Below, piece after piece: positions 1-11,321 of a stretch of DNA of 64,000 nucleotides. The notes below the pieces were generated by a model. It was not told the DNA's origin. It ran no database searches and was given only the letters and a program-made list of their open reading frames with translations. Each line of letters begins with the position of its first letter. Within the stretch, counting starts at the first letter, position 1. Made by a program: the position numbers and the translations under genes. The stretch comes from Lepidostoma basale. Lineage: Eukaryota; Arthropoda; Insecta; Trichoptera; Lepidostomatidae. Location of the stretch: positions 1 through 64,000 of the forward strand of contig JAHDVF020000672.1 of assembly GCA_022606425.2 (NCBI GenBank), in the 5' to 3' direction.

Positions 1-99
1 TCGTACTGGCATACTACGAGACAGGTTTAATAGATCGTGAAGTAGATAGAGTGAGAAGTAAAGAGTATGTGTGAGACAGTACTTTACTCTTTGCACTTT

Positions 100-560
100 A
101 AAATGCAGACTGATGCAGTTATCTCCGGATGCCTAAGGGACACTGTCTGGGACAATAAGCATATGCTAGTAGAAAGCAAAGTTAGAATTTATAAAACGTG
201 CATCAGGATGTGACCTAGGAAATCGAAGCAAGAGCAGACACTGTGTTAAGAGTAGCAGAAATGAGAACATTGCGACCTATTGTGGGGAGAACCCTTAGAG
301 ATAGGATACCCGATGAAGAAATTCGCAGATCTTGCAAAATTGAAGACATAGTGAGATGGAGTAGGCAGAAGTGACGATTCTGGAGAGACCACATCGAGAG
401 AATGGATCCAGCAAGAATTTCTAAGATCGTGAAGCACGAGACTCCAGAGAGCCGTCGACCACCAAAGAGATGGAGAGAAGGCTGGTCTTCTTCATCACAG
501 GAAGAAAGTTGATATTCTGCATAAACAGATCGCAAGATCTACAATCAGAAGAAGAAGATA
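100..560 (+). mobile_element. LINE-B fragment (non-LTR C-terminal region)
   Basis: Broken plus-strand reading: SGCLRDTVWDNKHM, ESKVRIYKTC, then AEMRTLRPIVGRTLRDRIPDE and DHIERMDPARISK, RRPPKRWREGWSS. This is the region after reverse transcriptase in RTE-like insect LINEs. Ends in a GAA/AAG repeat tail. Several stops. Confidence 0.75.
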
Positions 561-1139
561 TTAAATTAACTTTAAAATGCGACATACTTACTAGTATATG
601 GTTTGTTTGATTGCATTGGTAATCCATTTCCAATTTTCTATAAAATACTTATTCTGTGTTTAACAAGTATTTAGCATGTAATAATTATGTAAGAATGAGA
701 AGAGATGGACCAATTATGTAGCCTTAATAGCTGATAAACAGTGGGTAAAAAAAGACAGAAAGGAGTGGAAACATTTCAAAGAGGCGATATATCCAGAAGT
801 GGTGACACAAAGGCTGAGGAGGAAGAAGAAGTATAACTTATTATTTCAATTAACGTGCAAATGTATAACGAAGGAATAGTGAAAATCTGAGGTCATTCTA
901 TATGTTACATTTATACAAATATTCAAGACTTCAAATGTGTACTAGCTACACAGCATCGGTAAGAGGAGATTAATTTCGAATCTGTTGTTTATGGGCATTA
1001 ATTTGAAAAGTCTATGGTTCTAGCTCTAGGTCAAATCAGTGCCATCTTGACATTATATCAAGCCGCAATGATCCTCTATATTGTCTATGGTTTGACTTGG
1101 GTTGAGGCCATGCACTTCTTTGAGTCTCCTAGGAATTCG
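561..1139. other. AT-rich stretch, no gene seen
   Basis: Short open readings only; no motif, repeat unit or splice pattern that I could support. Confidence 0.5.
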
Positions 1140-1146
1140 TACCGGC

Positions 1147-2190
1147 CGCTCTCGTTTATCAAGTGTATTTCGATAAATTTTTGGGTTTTCTTAAATTATT
1201 TCCGGTAAAATCTTTACGAGAATTCATAAAAGGTGTGAATATATATGTATTTGATAAGTCTGTGTTATAAATTTAAGTTACAGTTGATATATTTCCTGTT
1301 TCCAGTATCACGTATCACGTGTGATTTGAAATTTCGAAGTGAGTGCTTTTTGTGTTATTAAATTTAAACAGATGTGTTTTTGTGATAAAACCATTATTTA
1401 ATTAAATCAACGTGTACTTAGGAAATTGAAAATAGCTTTGTTTAATCCACTAATTATTAAAAACACGACATGTTTCGGAGCATACCTCCATCTTCACTCT
1501 AACCTCCATAACATGAGCTCTCGTTTATCAAGTGTATTTCGATAAATTTTTGGGTTTTCTTACATTATTTCCGGTAAAATCTTTACGAGAATTCATAAAA
1601 GGTGTGAATATATATGTATTTGATAAGTCTGTGTTATAAATTTAAGTTAAAGTTGATATATTTCCTGTTTTCAGTATCACGTATCACGTGTGATTTGAAA
1701 TTTCGAAGTGAGTGCTTTTTGTGTTATTAAATTTAAACAGATGTGTTTTTGTGATAAAACCATTATTTAATTAAATCAACGTGTACTTAGGAAATTGAAA
1801 ATAGCTTTGTTTAATCCACTAATTATTAAAAAACACGACATGTTCGGAGCATACCTCCATCTTCACTCTAACCTCCATAACATGAGCTCTCGTTTATCAA
1901 GTGTATTTCGATAAATTTATGGGTTTTCTTACATTATTTCTGGTAAAATCTTTATGAGAATTCATAAAAGGTGTGAATATATATGTATTTGATATGTCTG
2001 TGTTATAAATTTAAGTTTCAGTTGATATATTTCCTGTTTTCAGTATCGCGTGTGATTTGACATTTAGAAGCGAGTGCTTTTTGTGTTATTAAATTTAAAC
2101 AGATATGTTTTTGTGATAAAACCATTATTTAATTAAATCAACGTGTACTTAGTGGATTAAACAAAGTTATTTTCAATTTCCTAAGTATAT
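1147..2190. repeat. Three tandem units of about 369 bp, last one truncated and ending in inversion
   Basis: GCTCTCGTTTATCAAG recurs at about 1147, 1516 and 1885. Each unit has CACGTATCACGTGTG (palindromic core) and CGACATGT(T)TCGGAGC. The third unit ends with GTGGATTAAACAAAG...TTTCCTAAG, the reverse complement of the segment that ends units 1 and 2. It lies 250 bp upstream of the P-type transposase; a related piece is at 60200-60270. Confidence 0.85.
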
Positions 2191-2441
2191 AACTATGGAA
2201 TTCCACAAAGTTAATGCCTTAGCGTTCAATAAGTTAAATCAATGTGTGTTATCAAAAACAAAATATTGTGTATTGAGATGTAATTCAAGCAAAATATTTC
2301 AATTTCAATTGAATAACCTCAAGTTTGCCATTTGCAGTTGTTCTTTCAATATAGATTAGTGATGTTGGATATTAAAAGTATAAATAATATATTTTTATTT
2401 AAATAAGTTACATGTTATCGTTTCGAATGTTATCATTTTAG

Positions 2442-5400
2442 ATGCCTAGAAAATGCTGTGTTCCCGGCTGCAAATCCAACTATGTAAATCAAGGGGAATA
2501 TGTCTCCGGATTCAAATTCCCCCTCGATGCTGAAATGTCCAAAAAGTGGGTGTCCTGCATTCCTCGAAAAAATTTAGTGGTCAAACGACATATGATTGTA
2601 TGTTCGAAACATTTTCATACCAGTGACATCCTTACAGAGGACAAGTTTTCTTTTGGAGGTATATATTTTCTTCTTCCTTCTGTAATTAAAAGTAGTTTAA
2701 ATATACAGTGATGAAATTGTGATGAAATAAAGTGAAATTATAGCTGTACTCGTATATTAATTTGAACATACATTTGAAAAAATACCGTCATAACTATATG
2801 AATTCGAATGTGCTTCAGATTTGCTATAGTTAATTTAGTAGGCACAATATGTAATGTTTTTATTTATTCGGTTTTCAGACCAAGTACACATCTTGCCAAA
2901 GAAAAGAACGCGCCTTCGAAATGGAGCAGTTCCATCGATTTTCCCAAACTTGCCTTCGTATCTTTCCAAGCCAGAGACTACTTCACGACAAGATCCTTCC
3001 CAAAGACGAGCTGATATTTTGAGGCGGTCTGACGAAGCAAACACCAATTGGCTCGTATCGGACCAAATTTCGAGGATGGAGGATATATTGAACCAACCGC
3101 TGAAGTTCAATATCAGGAATTGGGGATCAAAAATATTTGATGATCATATTATTTTATACAAATTAAATTTCAATCGTAAAGCTTCAATTTCACATTCCAT
3201 TACAATAACTGATCAATTTGATATTAAAATATTTTATAATAATAATGAGTTAGATATAAAGAAATTTCTGTGGGTTTTGGGGAAAGACTTAAAATGTGAT
3301 CGGTTTTCAAAACTTGAGAATTTGTTAAGTTCACTAGACAATACAATCATAGATTCACTAACAGCCACTGAAATAGTTAATGATGTAACAACAAAATTAC
3401 AACAATTATATTCTGGTACTGAAGACAAAAAAATTTTACAGTTCATTGAACAACAATTAAGTTTATGGGTTAGCTCAAAGAATAAATATTCAACAGAATT
3501 ATTGATATTTAGTAGCTCAATGTTTTTTATGTATCCTGCCGCATATCGTTTTTTACGGGATTCTGGTTTGTTAGTGCTACCTCACCCAAATTACATCAAA
3601 ACATTTAACGTAGGTTCTAATTGCACTGGGATAATACATAAGAAATATCTCGAAGAAACAATTAAAAGATTACCAGCTAATGAAAGGTTAGTGAATCTCT
3701 TATTAGATGAAATATATGTGAAACCAGAAGTTAATTATAAAGGTGGGAAACTCCAAGGGTTTTCTATGAATAAAAATTTAGAATTAGCCACCACGGTGCA
3801 AACCTTTATGGTTACATCAGTATTTTCTGGTAAAACTGATGTTGTTGGTATTTTTCCTGTAAAAAATTTAGATAGTCATTATTTATTGGAAATCGTCACA
3901 AAGGTTTTGGGGGTACTCAGTAATGTGGGTTATGAAATTTTAAGTGTTATTAGTGATAATAATCAGGTGAATAGAAATTTGTTTAAAAGGATGTGTGGCG
4001 GTGTGATGAAATCAAGTATTCCCTCACCGTTTGATTCAAATAAAAAATTTTTTTTTTTGTTTGACACTGTTCACATTTTTAAAAATATACGAAATAACTG
4101 GTTGAACACTAGGAATTCCACATTTTATATTCCATCATTTAACAATTTTCATGAATATAAAGTATGCAAAATGGAACATTTAGCTAAAGTTTATGAATTA
4201 GAGAAAATGTTACCAATAAAACAAGCCTATGCATTATCTCAGAAAACATTATATCCGACAAAATTAGAACGGCAAAATGTTCAATTAGTTATCAATTTAT
4301 TCAATGATAAAAATATAGCGGCCTTAGAGTCATATCTTGGGGAAGAATCTTCAGGTACACGGGATTTTTTAAAAATTATTTGCGATTGGTGGACATGCGT
4401 TAATGTAAAGCATCCTGAAAAAGGTTCAAACTTACTTTTGCCTCTTGCCGAACCTATTCACAGTTTGGAGCAGAGTAGTATTCAATTCTTTTTAAAATTT
4501 TGCCAATGGTTACAAATATGGAATTCTCAAAATAGAGGCAGACTGACCAAGGAGACATATTCGGCTCTCTTCCACACCACACAGGCAATGATAGAGCTGG
4601 TGGAATATTTATTGAATAAGTGCAATGCCCAGTATGTTCTTCTAGGAAAGTTTCAGACCGATCCATTAGAAAAACGTTTTGGTGTATATCGCCGTATGAG
4701 CGGAACAAATTATCATATCTCCGTTCAACAAATTCTAGAATCTGAGAAAAAAATTAAACTTATGGGTCTACTTAAATTTAATTCTCATCTTTCGGGTGTT
4801 ATTACCATTAGAGAAATTTTTTCATCTATGACTTCCATTGATGAAAACTCGGGAGACTTAATTTCAGATGAAGTGATTGATGACATATTGTTATTGAGCC
4901 ATGAGGTAGAGATAGATGACCTATCACATGAAGTACTCGTATATATTTGCGGGTATGTTGCAAAAAAAATTACTGAAAAGTGTCAATGCGAAGGGTGCCT
5001 GGAGATTCTGACCTCTTCTCGTGATTTGATTGTAGATTATTCATCGAACGTATCTTATTTGGAAACCTTAAACCGCGGGGGGCTTAAATATCCATCTAGT
5101 CAATCTTTGACTGTTGGTCTGGTAGCTTATCAAATTTTCCAAACATTGATAACGGAAAAGTTTGAAGTCTTTTTCCAAAACTTAAGAAATCAAAAATATG
5201 TTTTGAAGACTTTAATACTGGAAAAATTAGAAATTGATAATTTTAAATCTGATGCATGCAACATTTGTAAATCTTCCATATTTTCACTTCTCGAAATGTC
5301 TACAACTGTATGGATAAATATTTTATTAAATAATTATTGTAAAACCAAAAATAATTTAAATTTAGAAATTAATCGAGCATCGAGTCAGAGCAATAAATAT

Positions 5401-5442
5401 AGAAAATTATTAACACTAACCCAAATACAAAGGTCCAACTAA
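2442..5442 (+). CDS. P-element-type transposase with THAP domain, two exons, intact
   Basis: Exon 1 is 2442-2658 and exon 2 is 2879-5442. Donor gtatat and acceptor tcggttttcag join in phase to 926 codons plus stop. Residues 1-80 are a THAP zinc finger: CCVPGC near the start, then CSKHF (the C2CH pattern), with KFP and W between. Exon 2 has RNGAVPSIFPNLPSYLSKP, typical of THAP9/P transposases just after THAP, then LLLDEIYVKPEVNYKGGKL, VISDNNQVNR and FDTVHIFKNIRNNW, matching the P-element catalytic and GTP-binding-insertion regions. The C-terminal part contains FQTDPLEKRFGVYRRMSGTN and a CQCEGCLE Cys cluster. No stop or frameshift was seen, so it may be recently active or domesticated. Terminal inverted repeats were not found. 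An alternative start within exon 2 would drop THAP; the spliced form is preferred because phase and motifs fit. Confidence 0.88.
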
Positions 5443-5579
5443 TTCCTATATATTTTTAATTAACCTTTGCATGTATTCATGGCCTTTTTGTACATTGTTT
5501 CAGATCTACTTCTTGAAAGAAGAAGCAGCGAGTTGCAGACACTGGAACACAGCTTTATTTTATTTTTAATACTCCATTG

Positions 5580-6105
5580 TGAACGGCCGTTCACAATGGA
5601 GTTCTGGTCCCAACCCTAATGTATGGAAGCGAAGCATGGAACTGGCAGAAGAAGGATGAGAGCAGAATAAATGCGGTAGAGATGAGGTCCCTAAGACGTA
5701 TGTGTGGTAGAACGATAAACGACAGAATCTCAAATGCTGATATAAGAAAGGAATGTAGAGCGGAAGAAGGTATTATGAACAAAATTATGAAAGGATCGCT
5801 GCGTTGGTTCAGACATATGGAACGTAAGGATGGAGAAAGAATGGTTAAGAAAGTATACGTAAATGATGTAAATGGGGTACGAAGTTGAGGCAGACCGAGG
5901 AAAACATGGCATGACCAAATTAATCAAATTTTAAAGGTTGGTCATGTTAGAAGTTGGAGGAATCAACGTACGTGTATGACTCGTTGTATGAATGTGGAGG
6001 AAGCTAGAGAGGTTTGCCAGGATAGAGTAGTGTGGTGGTCCATTCTCTGCCTACCCCTGCGGAGAAACGGCGTAATGGTTTGTTTGTGTTTGTTTGTTCA
6101 GTCTG
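5580..6105 (+). mobile_element. LINE-A fragment, TTTG-tail subfamily
   Basis: LINE-A signature: [20 protein letters not shown], then [20 protein letters not shown], and [12 protein letters not shown] after one internal stop. The 3' end CTGCGGAGAAACGGCG is followed by GTTTGTTTGTGTTTGTTTG rather than TTAG repeats. Confidence 0.88.
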
Positions 6106-6274
6106 TCAGTTTTCTTTGCCGATTCTTTCTGACAGTACTAATAGAATCGGTAGATCGTAAAAACTCAATAAAATATATATTGAATACAAAAACATGTTTT
6201 CAATCACCACCCTATTCCTTCATTACACTCTTAATTTAATAAAGCTTCCATATGATATCATAACCAGCGATATT

Positions 6275-6690
6275 CATGTTCTTCTTCATCTTCTTATTCT
6301 TCTGATTGTAGATCTTGTGATCTGTTTATGCAGGATATCAACTTTCTTCCTGTGATGGAGACGACCAGCCTTCTCTCCATCTCTTTGGTGGTCGTTCTGG
6401 TGGTCGACGGCCCTCTGGAGTCTCATGTATCACGATATTAGGAATTCTTCCTGAATTCATTCTCTCAATGTGGTCCCTCCAGAATCATCTTCTCTACCTA
6501 TTCCAACTCACTATGTCTTCAATTTTGCAGGATTTGCGAATTTCTTCATTGGTTATTGTATCTCTAAGAGTTCTCCCCACAATAAGTCGCAATGTTCTCA
6601 ATTCTGCTACTCTTAAGAGATGTTTGGTTCTGACAGTGTCTGCTCTTGCTTCGATTTTGTTAGAATTATTCATGTTTGAGAGCTAGAAAT
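6275..6690 (-). mobile_element. LINE-B fragment
   Basis: Reverse complement of the same family as 100-560: RVAELRTLRLIVGRTLRDT, DHIERM, RRPPKRWREGWSS, with a GAA-type 3' tail at 6275-6300. Confidence 0.78.
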
Positions 6691-7835
6691 GAATTTACTC
6701 GACAAAGAACCGAGGTATCTGAGATGGCTTAGAAGGTAAGCAGACTGAAATGGCAGTGAGCAGGCCATATTTGTCGGAGGACTGACTGGTGACATGCGTT
6801 GGGAAAGGTTTACGTTCTGCAGTGGACGACGGACAACTTATTAGTCTTGTTAACTTCCATTTCACACACAACAATTGCACATGCTTTAATATGTAAAAAT
6901 ATTTTCTTCTCTTTTGGATGAACTATTTTCTTATATACTATTTTTATTTTATTAAATGTACTTTTTCACATTGGATTCCTAGGTGTTTTGATACTTTGAA
7001 ATAATTCGTGTTGTCATGCAATTTCTGCATAAAAATTAAATGATATAATATTATTTTGCGAAACTTGGGTTAAAATTATATAAAAATATTTCTTTGAGAT
7101 ATTACAATGAACATTATTTTATTTTCCATATTTTTTTCCATCGAATCAGATTTATTAAAATAAGTAATGCACATGATTTGATTGCAGGCTCGATTATTTC
7201 GCTCGTAAAGCTTTATTAATAAATATTGAAATTTTATGTTTACTAGGAATGTCATGAAGAATCATTTGCATTCTTAAAATATATCGAATACAATTTAAAA
7301 AATAATTTAAAAAAACATCGATTCATCGTAACAAATCTGTATGAAAGGTACGACCGAATGACAGCTAAAGTGACAGCTGAGGCGATGGCCTCCTCCGTCG
7401 GCCACATTGAATCGAACCCTGCGGCTTGTTATTACGTCAAGATGGCACTGGTCAAATGCCGTTTAGGAGTTTTGACAGATTATCGGTAACATTATTGTGC
7501 CTTTTTGGCTTGCCTAATCTCGTTATCAATCGAATGCAGTATGCAAGTTTTGAATGTATTCATGGCATTAATGCTTTGCGTATTCCCATTTATATTCTAA
7601 TCAAGATTTTGTGTTTGTTTTATTAAAAAAATCATTCAATAAACGTAAAAATTCGATAAGATTCCTAGTCTTCGTGGACTCGGCTGTTACAGTTATGTGT
7701 TATATGCGTGTAAATGCACTGTAATGTATTTTAAATTACAGTATCGATTTGCGAGTTTTTTTTTAACACGATATTGACTGCAATTTAAAGAAAAGTGGTG
7801 TTAAAGGAACCAACGAATGTAAATTCAAACTTAAG
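6691..7835. other. Region upstream of the zinc-finger ORF, no gene seen
   Basis: AT-rich. A GC-richer patch at 7370-7440 could belong to a promoter or 5' exon of the zinc-finger gene, but no motif decides this. AATAAA at about 7637 on the plus strand. Confidence 0.45.
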
Positions 7836-8819
7836 ATGGAATCGAAATCAGATTTTGCGCAACCAAAGGCTAGCGGTAAATGTGATGATGAATTTAAAAA
7901 TCCAGTTCTTTGTTCAGATAAAATGAATATAAAGAGTGGATCAGATTATTTCACAGAGTCGCCTCTTAAAAGAGATGCAGAAACTTCAATATTGGATACT
8001 CCTTCAAGATTGGAGAGCCCTTCAAGATTGGAGAACCCTTCAAGATTGGACAGTCACCCGCGGGAACGTAACATTACTGTGAAATTTGGTGCTAAAGTGG
8101 ATTCAGAACTTACAAATGATGATCTAAAAGAAGAATCAGATCAACTTCATGTGAATTGTGAAATGGACTCACCATCTACTGAAAAAAACGGTGTTAATTA
8201 TATCTTATGTTCTCCGTATACAGTTGATGTGTCATTCTGCGATGACGAGGAAGAACATTTTGACGGAGCTGAAATTCCTGATAACAACTATCCGTGTTCT
8301 TCGTCTAACGAGTCTTACGATTTGCTATCGGAACAAGAAGATGCAAAAAATCACGTCAGCAATGCATTCTCTTGTTCCGTTTGCGACAAAAGTTTTAGAC
8401 AGAATTGTAATTTAGTAAGACACATGTTGACCCACTCGGGAGAGAGGCCCTTTTCGTGTTCTATTTGTGGAAGAGGTTTTTCGCAAAAAGGCGCTTTAAC
8501 AAGACACTCGTGCGTTCACTCGGGCGTTCACTCGAGCAAAAACATGTACGCTTGTCCGATTTGCGATAAACTTTTTACGCAGAAAGCCGCCTTGAATAGA
8601 CACACCTTAACTCACTCCGGAGAGAAACAGTTTTACTGTCATATCTGTGACAAACGATATTCTTTAAAGTTTAATTTTAAAATACACATGTTGACTCACG
8701 GAGAGAAACCGTTTCCTTGTTCAATTTGTGATAAACGTTTTACGCGGAGAGACCGTTTGAAACGCCATTTGGCAGTTCACTCCAAATACAAAACCAATAG
8801 TGAAAAACCCACTGCTTGA
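7836..8819 (+). CDS. C2H2 zinc-finger protein, five fingers, single exon
   Basis: 327 codons, ATG in context aagATGG, with an in-frame TAA upstream near 7767 supporting this start. The N-terminal 175 residues are acidic and Ser-rich with a short internal repeat (PSRLESPSRLENPSRLDS). Five C2H2 fingers follow at about residues 178-318, each C-x2-C-x12-H-x3-H: CSVCDKSF, CSICGRGF, CPICDKLF, CHICDKRY, CSICDKRF. Linkers are SGERPF, an unusual SGVHSSKNMY, SGEKQF and GEKPF. Family knowledge: such proteins are nuclear DNA-binding regulators; the target is unknown. No clear AATAAA within about 130 bp after the stop. It could be the last exon of a larger gene or a retrocopy; an orphan insect ZNF is most likely. 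I do not recognise a named orthologue. Confidence 0.82.
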   Translation: MESKSDFAQPKASGKCDDEFKNPVLCSDKMNIKSGSDYFTESPLKRDAETSILDTPSRLESPSRLENPSRLDSHPRERNITVKFGAKVDSELTNDDLKEESDQLHVNCEMDSPSTEKNGVNYILCSPYTVDVSFCDDEEEHFDGAEIPDNNYPCSSSNESYDLLSEQEDAKNHVSNAFSCSVCDKSFRQNCNLVRHMLTHSGERPFSCSICGRGFSQKGALTRHSCVHSGVHSSKNMYACPICDKLFTQKAALNRHTLTHSGEKQFYCHICDKRYSLKFNFKIHMLTHGEKPFPCSICDKRFTRRDRLKRHLAVHSKYKTNSEKPTA

Positions 8820-8945
8820 AAAAACCGTTTGCTGTTTAACGATTTTTTCATAGTTATTTGAGAAACCACAAGTCATCTCATTCAAAAGAATAGACAATTT
8901 AAAAGTCTATTTGTGGTTGATATAATTCATTGAATTTCCAAAAAA

Positions 8946-9925
8946 GGCTAAGATGGCAGTGCATAATGGTGTTCTTATACCAACCTAAGGGTCTGTAATG
9001 TATGGAAGTGAAGAAACTGGCAAAAGAAGGATTAAAGTAGAATAAATGCAGTAAAAAATGAGATCTCTTAGATGAATGTGTGTAAATCTGTATATGATAG
9101 AGTGGCAAGTGCAAATATAAGAAGTGAATGCAGTGCAAATGAAAGTGTTATGAATAGAATAGTAAAAGGATTGTTAAAATGGTATGGACACGTGGAAAGA
9201 ATGAATGAAGAAATAATGATAAACGAGGAAAAGGTTGTATACAAGCAATGTGAGTGGATAGAGAAGCTGAGGATGGGTGGGGAAAACATGGGATAATCGA
9301 ATTAATCAATTATTAAAAGGCAGTTCAGTTATGGCAAAAGAAGGATGAAAGTAGAATAAATGCAGTAGAAATGAGATCTCTTAGAGAATGTGTGAATACT
9401 CTGTGTATGATAGTGTCGAATGAAAATATAAGAAGTGAATGCGGTGTTATGAACAAATTAATGAAAGGATCATTAAGATGGTTTGGACATATGGAAAGAA
9501 TGAATGAAGAAAGAATGGTAAAAAAAGTATATCGCACGTTGAAAACAAAAGTAGAAATATATCTAATGTTGTTGTTTTATATATTAGTTTAGATATTATT
9601 CCATCAGAATCTAGTTGATATTAATTAGGTTAATAAGCAGGCAAAACTTTAAATGACCGTACTGAAAAATTGAGATTTTTGTATAGTGTCACTTTTGTTT
9701 TCAACGTGCGATATGTTAACGATGTAAATGGAACCAGAAATAGAAGAAGACCGAGGAAAACGTGGCACGATCAAATAAATCAAATATTGAATGTCGGCCA
9801 TGTGAGGAGTCAGAGAAATCGACGCGCGTGCATGACACGATGTATGAATGTTGAGGAACCGAGAGAAACCGGTAAAGTCCTATTATTTCAGGGAGAATGT
9901 TTGCATTAGGGTGAGAGACAGTGCG
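8946..9925 (+). mobile_element. Two degraded LINE-A pieces, second split by a MITE
   Basis: Piece one is 8946-9320 (starts AAGATGGCAGTGC, SRMN readings degraded). Piece two is 9326-9531 and resumes at 9712-9890 with [20 protein letters not shown]. The gap is filled by the MITE at 9532-9711. Confidence 0.85.
9532..9711. mobile_element. 180-bp TA-flanked MITE inside LINE-A
   Basis: Terminal inverted repeats of about 21 bp beginning TCGCACGTTGAAAAC. TA flanks both ends, and removing element plus one TA restores the LINE-A sequence GTATATGTTAACG. TA target and short size fit a mariner-type MITE. Confidence 0.88.
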
Positions 9926-10250
9926 TCTACAAAAAAACTAGACGCTTTTTTTATTTTTTATGAATAGAAAAAGCAAAAATCTATTTCTATAATAGATTTA
10001 TTTAACCCATTGCACCACTAATAAAGACGACTCATTTTTTTATTACAATAACATGAAGACTTAATTACACACAAAATAAAAATGGTAAAACATAAAAGCA
10101 TAATTTTTATTTTGTTGGTAAGCTAGATCATTATGGCTCATCCCCGGGTAGTTTGGGAAGTGATGTTCTATGGAACTGTCACTTGACACATCACTTTCAC
10201 TATTTGAAGGCTCCAAAACATTGTTCGAAGGCGTAAAATCACTAGAATCA
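9926..10250 (-). other. Unclassified fragment with acidic Ser-rich reading
   Basis: 9926-9950 (GACAGTGCGTCTACAAAAAAAC) also occurs at about 60095-60125, so it is a dispersed repeat. On the minus strand 10250-10120 reads SDFTPSNNVLEPSNSESDVS and FPNYPGMSHND, like a transposon protein remnant; family not recognised. Confidence 0.35.
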
Positions 10251-10252
10251 CT

Positions 10253-10383
10253 AGAATATTATGCATGTTACGATGTATGAATGTGGAGGAAGCCGTAAAA
10301 GTATGTCAGGATAGAACGGAATGGCGGTCCATCCTCTCTGCCTACCCCTCTGGGGAAACGGCGTGATGGTTAGTTAGTTAACT
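10253..10383 (+). mobile_element. LINE-A 3' end, 5'-truncated
   Basis: Only the last 125 bp: ACGATGTATGAATGTGG to GGCGTGATGGTTAGTTAGTTA. A SINE begins directly after the tail. Confidence 0.88.
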
Positions 10384-10384
10384 A

Positions 10385-10606
10385 CTGTTAATGACTGTCG
10401 TGGCAGATTGGTATGTGCTCTGTCAAATCAAAAATCCCTGGTTCGATTCCCGGCGATGGCAGTGTGATTGTCACACTAAATTTGGTCTGGTGTAAAATTC
10501 ACGTGACAATAAAATAGATTAGCTACCTATCACATGTCATGAGAATCAATATAATAGCTAAAAACAAATTGTATACAGTAATTGGGTTCAAAGGACCTGT
10601 TGTATA
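10385..10606 (+). mobile_element. tRNA-derived SINE, 3' end type 2
   Basis: tRNA-like head with B box GGTTCGATTCC, then the body GTGTGATTGTCACACT...TTTGGTCTGGTGTA and ACGTGACAATAAAAT. It ends with TTGTATACAGTAATTGGG... instead of the AAT tail of other copies. Confidence 0.85.
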
Positions 10607-11080
10607 GGGTGTTTTTTTTTAGAGGTTTGGTTTTTAAACTGGCAACATTGTTTCTACAGACTATCAATTTGACAGTTGATTTGAAGTCAGTACGTTTTGC
10701 CATTTCACCCAGTTGCTCGATAAAGTTGTCAAAAATTCGACTTCACAATTGCGCTTCATTCGAGCTAGCCGTGGCGCTCATATGCCCGAAATCATATTTA
10801 AACAATAATGGCATAAAATTATCTATGAAATAAAGCCAACATCATAGACATTAACATTATTTTAATGTGTTTTTTTTCATTTTGAATTTGTATACCTCTA
10901 AAAAAAACATCCTTTATATAACAAAGCGCAATCGTGAAGTCCAATTTTTGACAACTTTATCGAGCAACTGGGTGAAATGGCAAAATGTACTGACTACAAA
11001 TCAACTGTCAAATTGACTAGAAACAATGTTGCCAGTTGCCAAACCAAACCTCTAAAAAAAACACCTATATAAAAAAAAAA
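10600..11080. mobile_element. Inverted-repeat DNA element pair (short form)
   Basis: First copy 10608-10915 has ends GGTGTTTTTTTTTAGAGG...CCTCTAAAAAAAACATCC. A partial inverted copy at 10920-11075 pairs with 10608-10770. A relative at 52255-52710 still carries a transposase N-terminal remnant. Superfamily likely Tc1/mariner-like (inference). Confidence 0.75.
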
Positions 11081-11321
11081 AAAATCCTTTTCCTAATTTG
11101 ACGAGTATTTTAGGAGCCAATGCGATGCACTCCGCCTATTTAGACCCAATCAGATAGCTTTCTGTACCCATTTTAAGAGGTGTTATTCATACTATTGTAA
11201 ATATTTTCCCTGGAGTGAATTAACTATGCAATATTTATTTTGTAAAGGAGAGATATACTATAGATTTTTTAATATTTGTATTTTAAATCTATAAAGAAGT
11301 TTGATTACATGTGTTCTTTTT

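Noticed and set aside
10120..10250. Host gene exon (SSDFTPSNN...EHHFPNYPG reading)
   Set aside because: No splice sites or start, and it lies next to repeat scraps; more like a transposon remnant.
10392..10460. tRNA gene suggested by A and B boxes (also at 20620, 28150, 31110, 52900, 62600)
   Set aside because: No closed acceptor stem, the same body follows in every copy and some heads are truncated: these are SINE heads.
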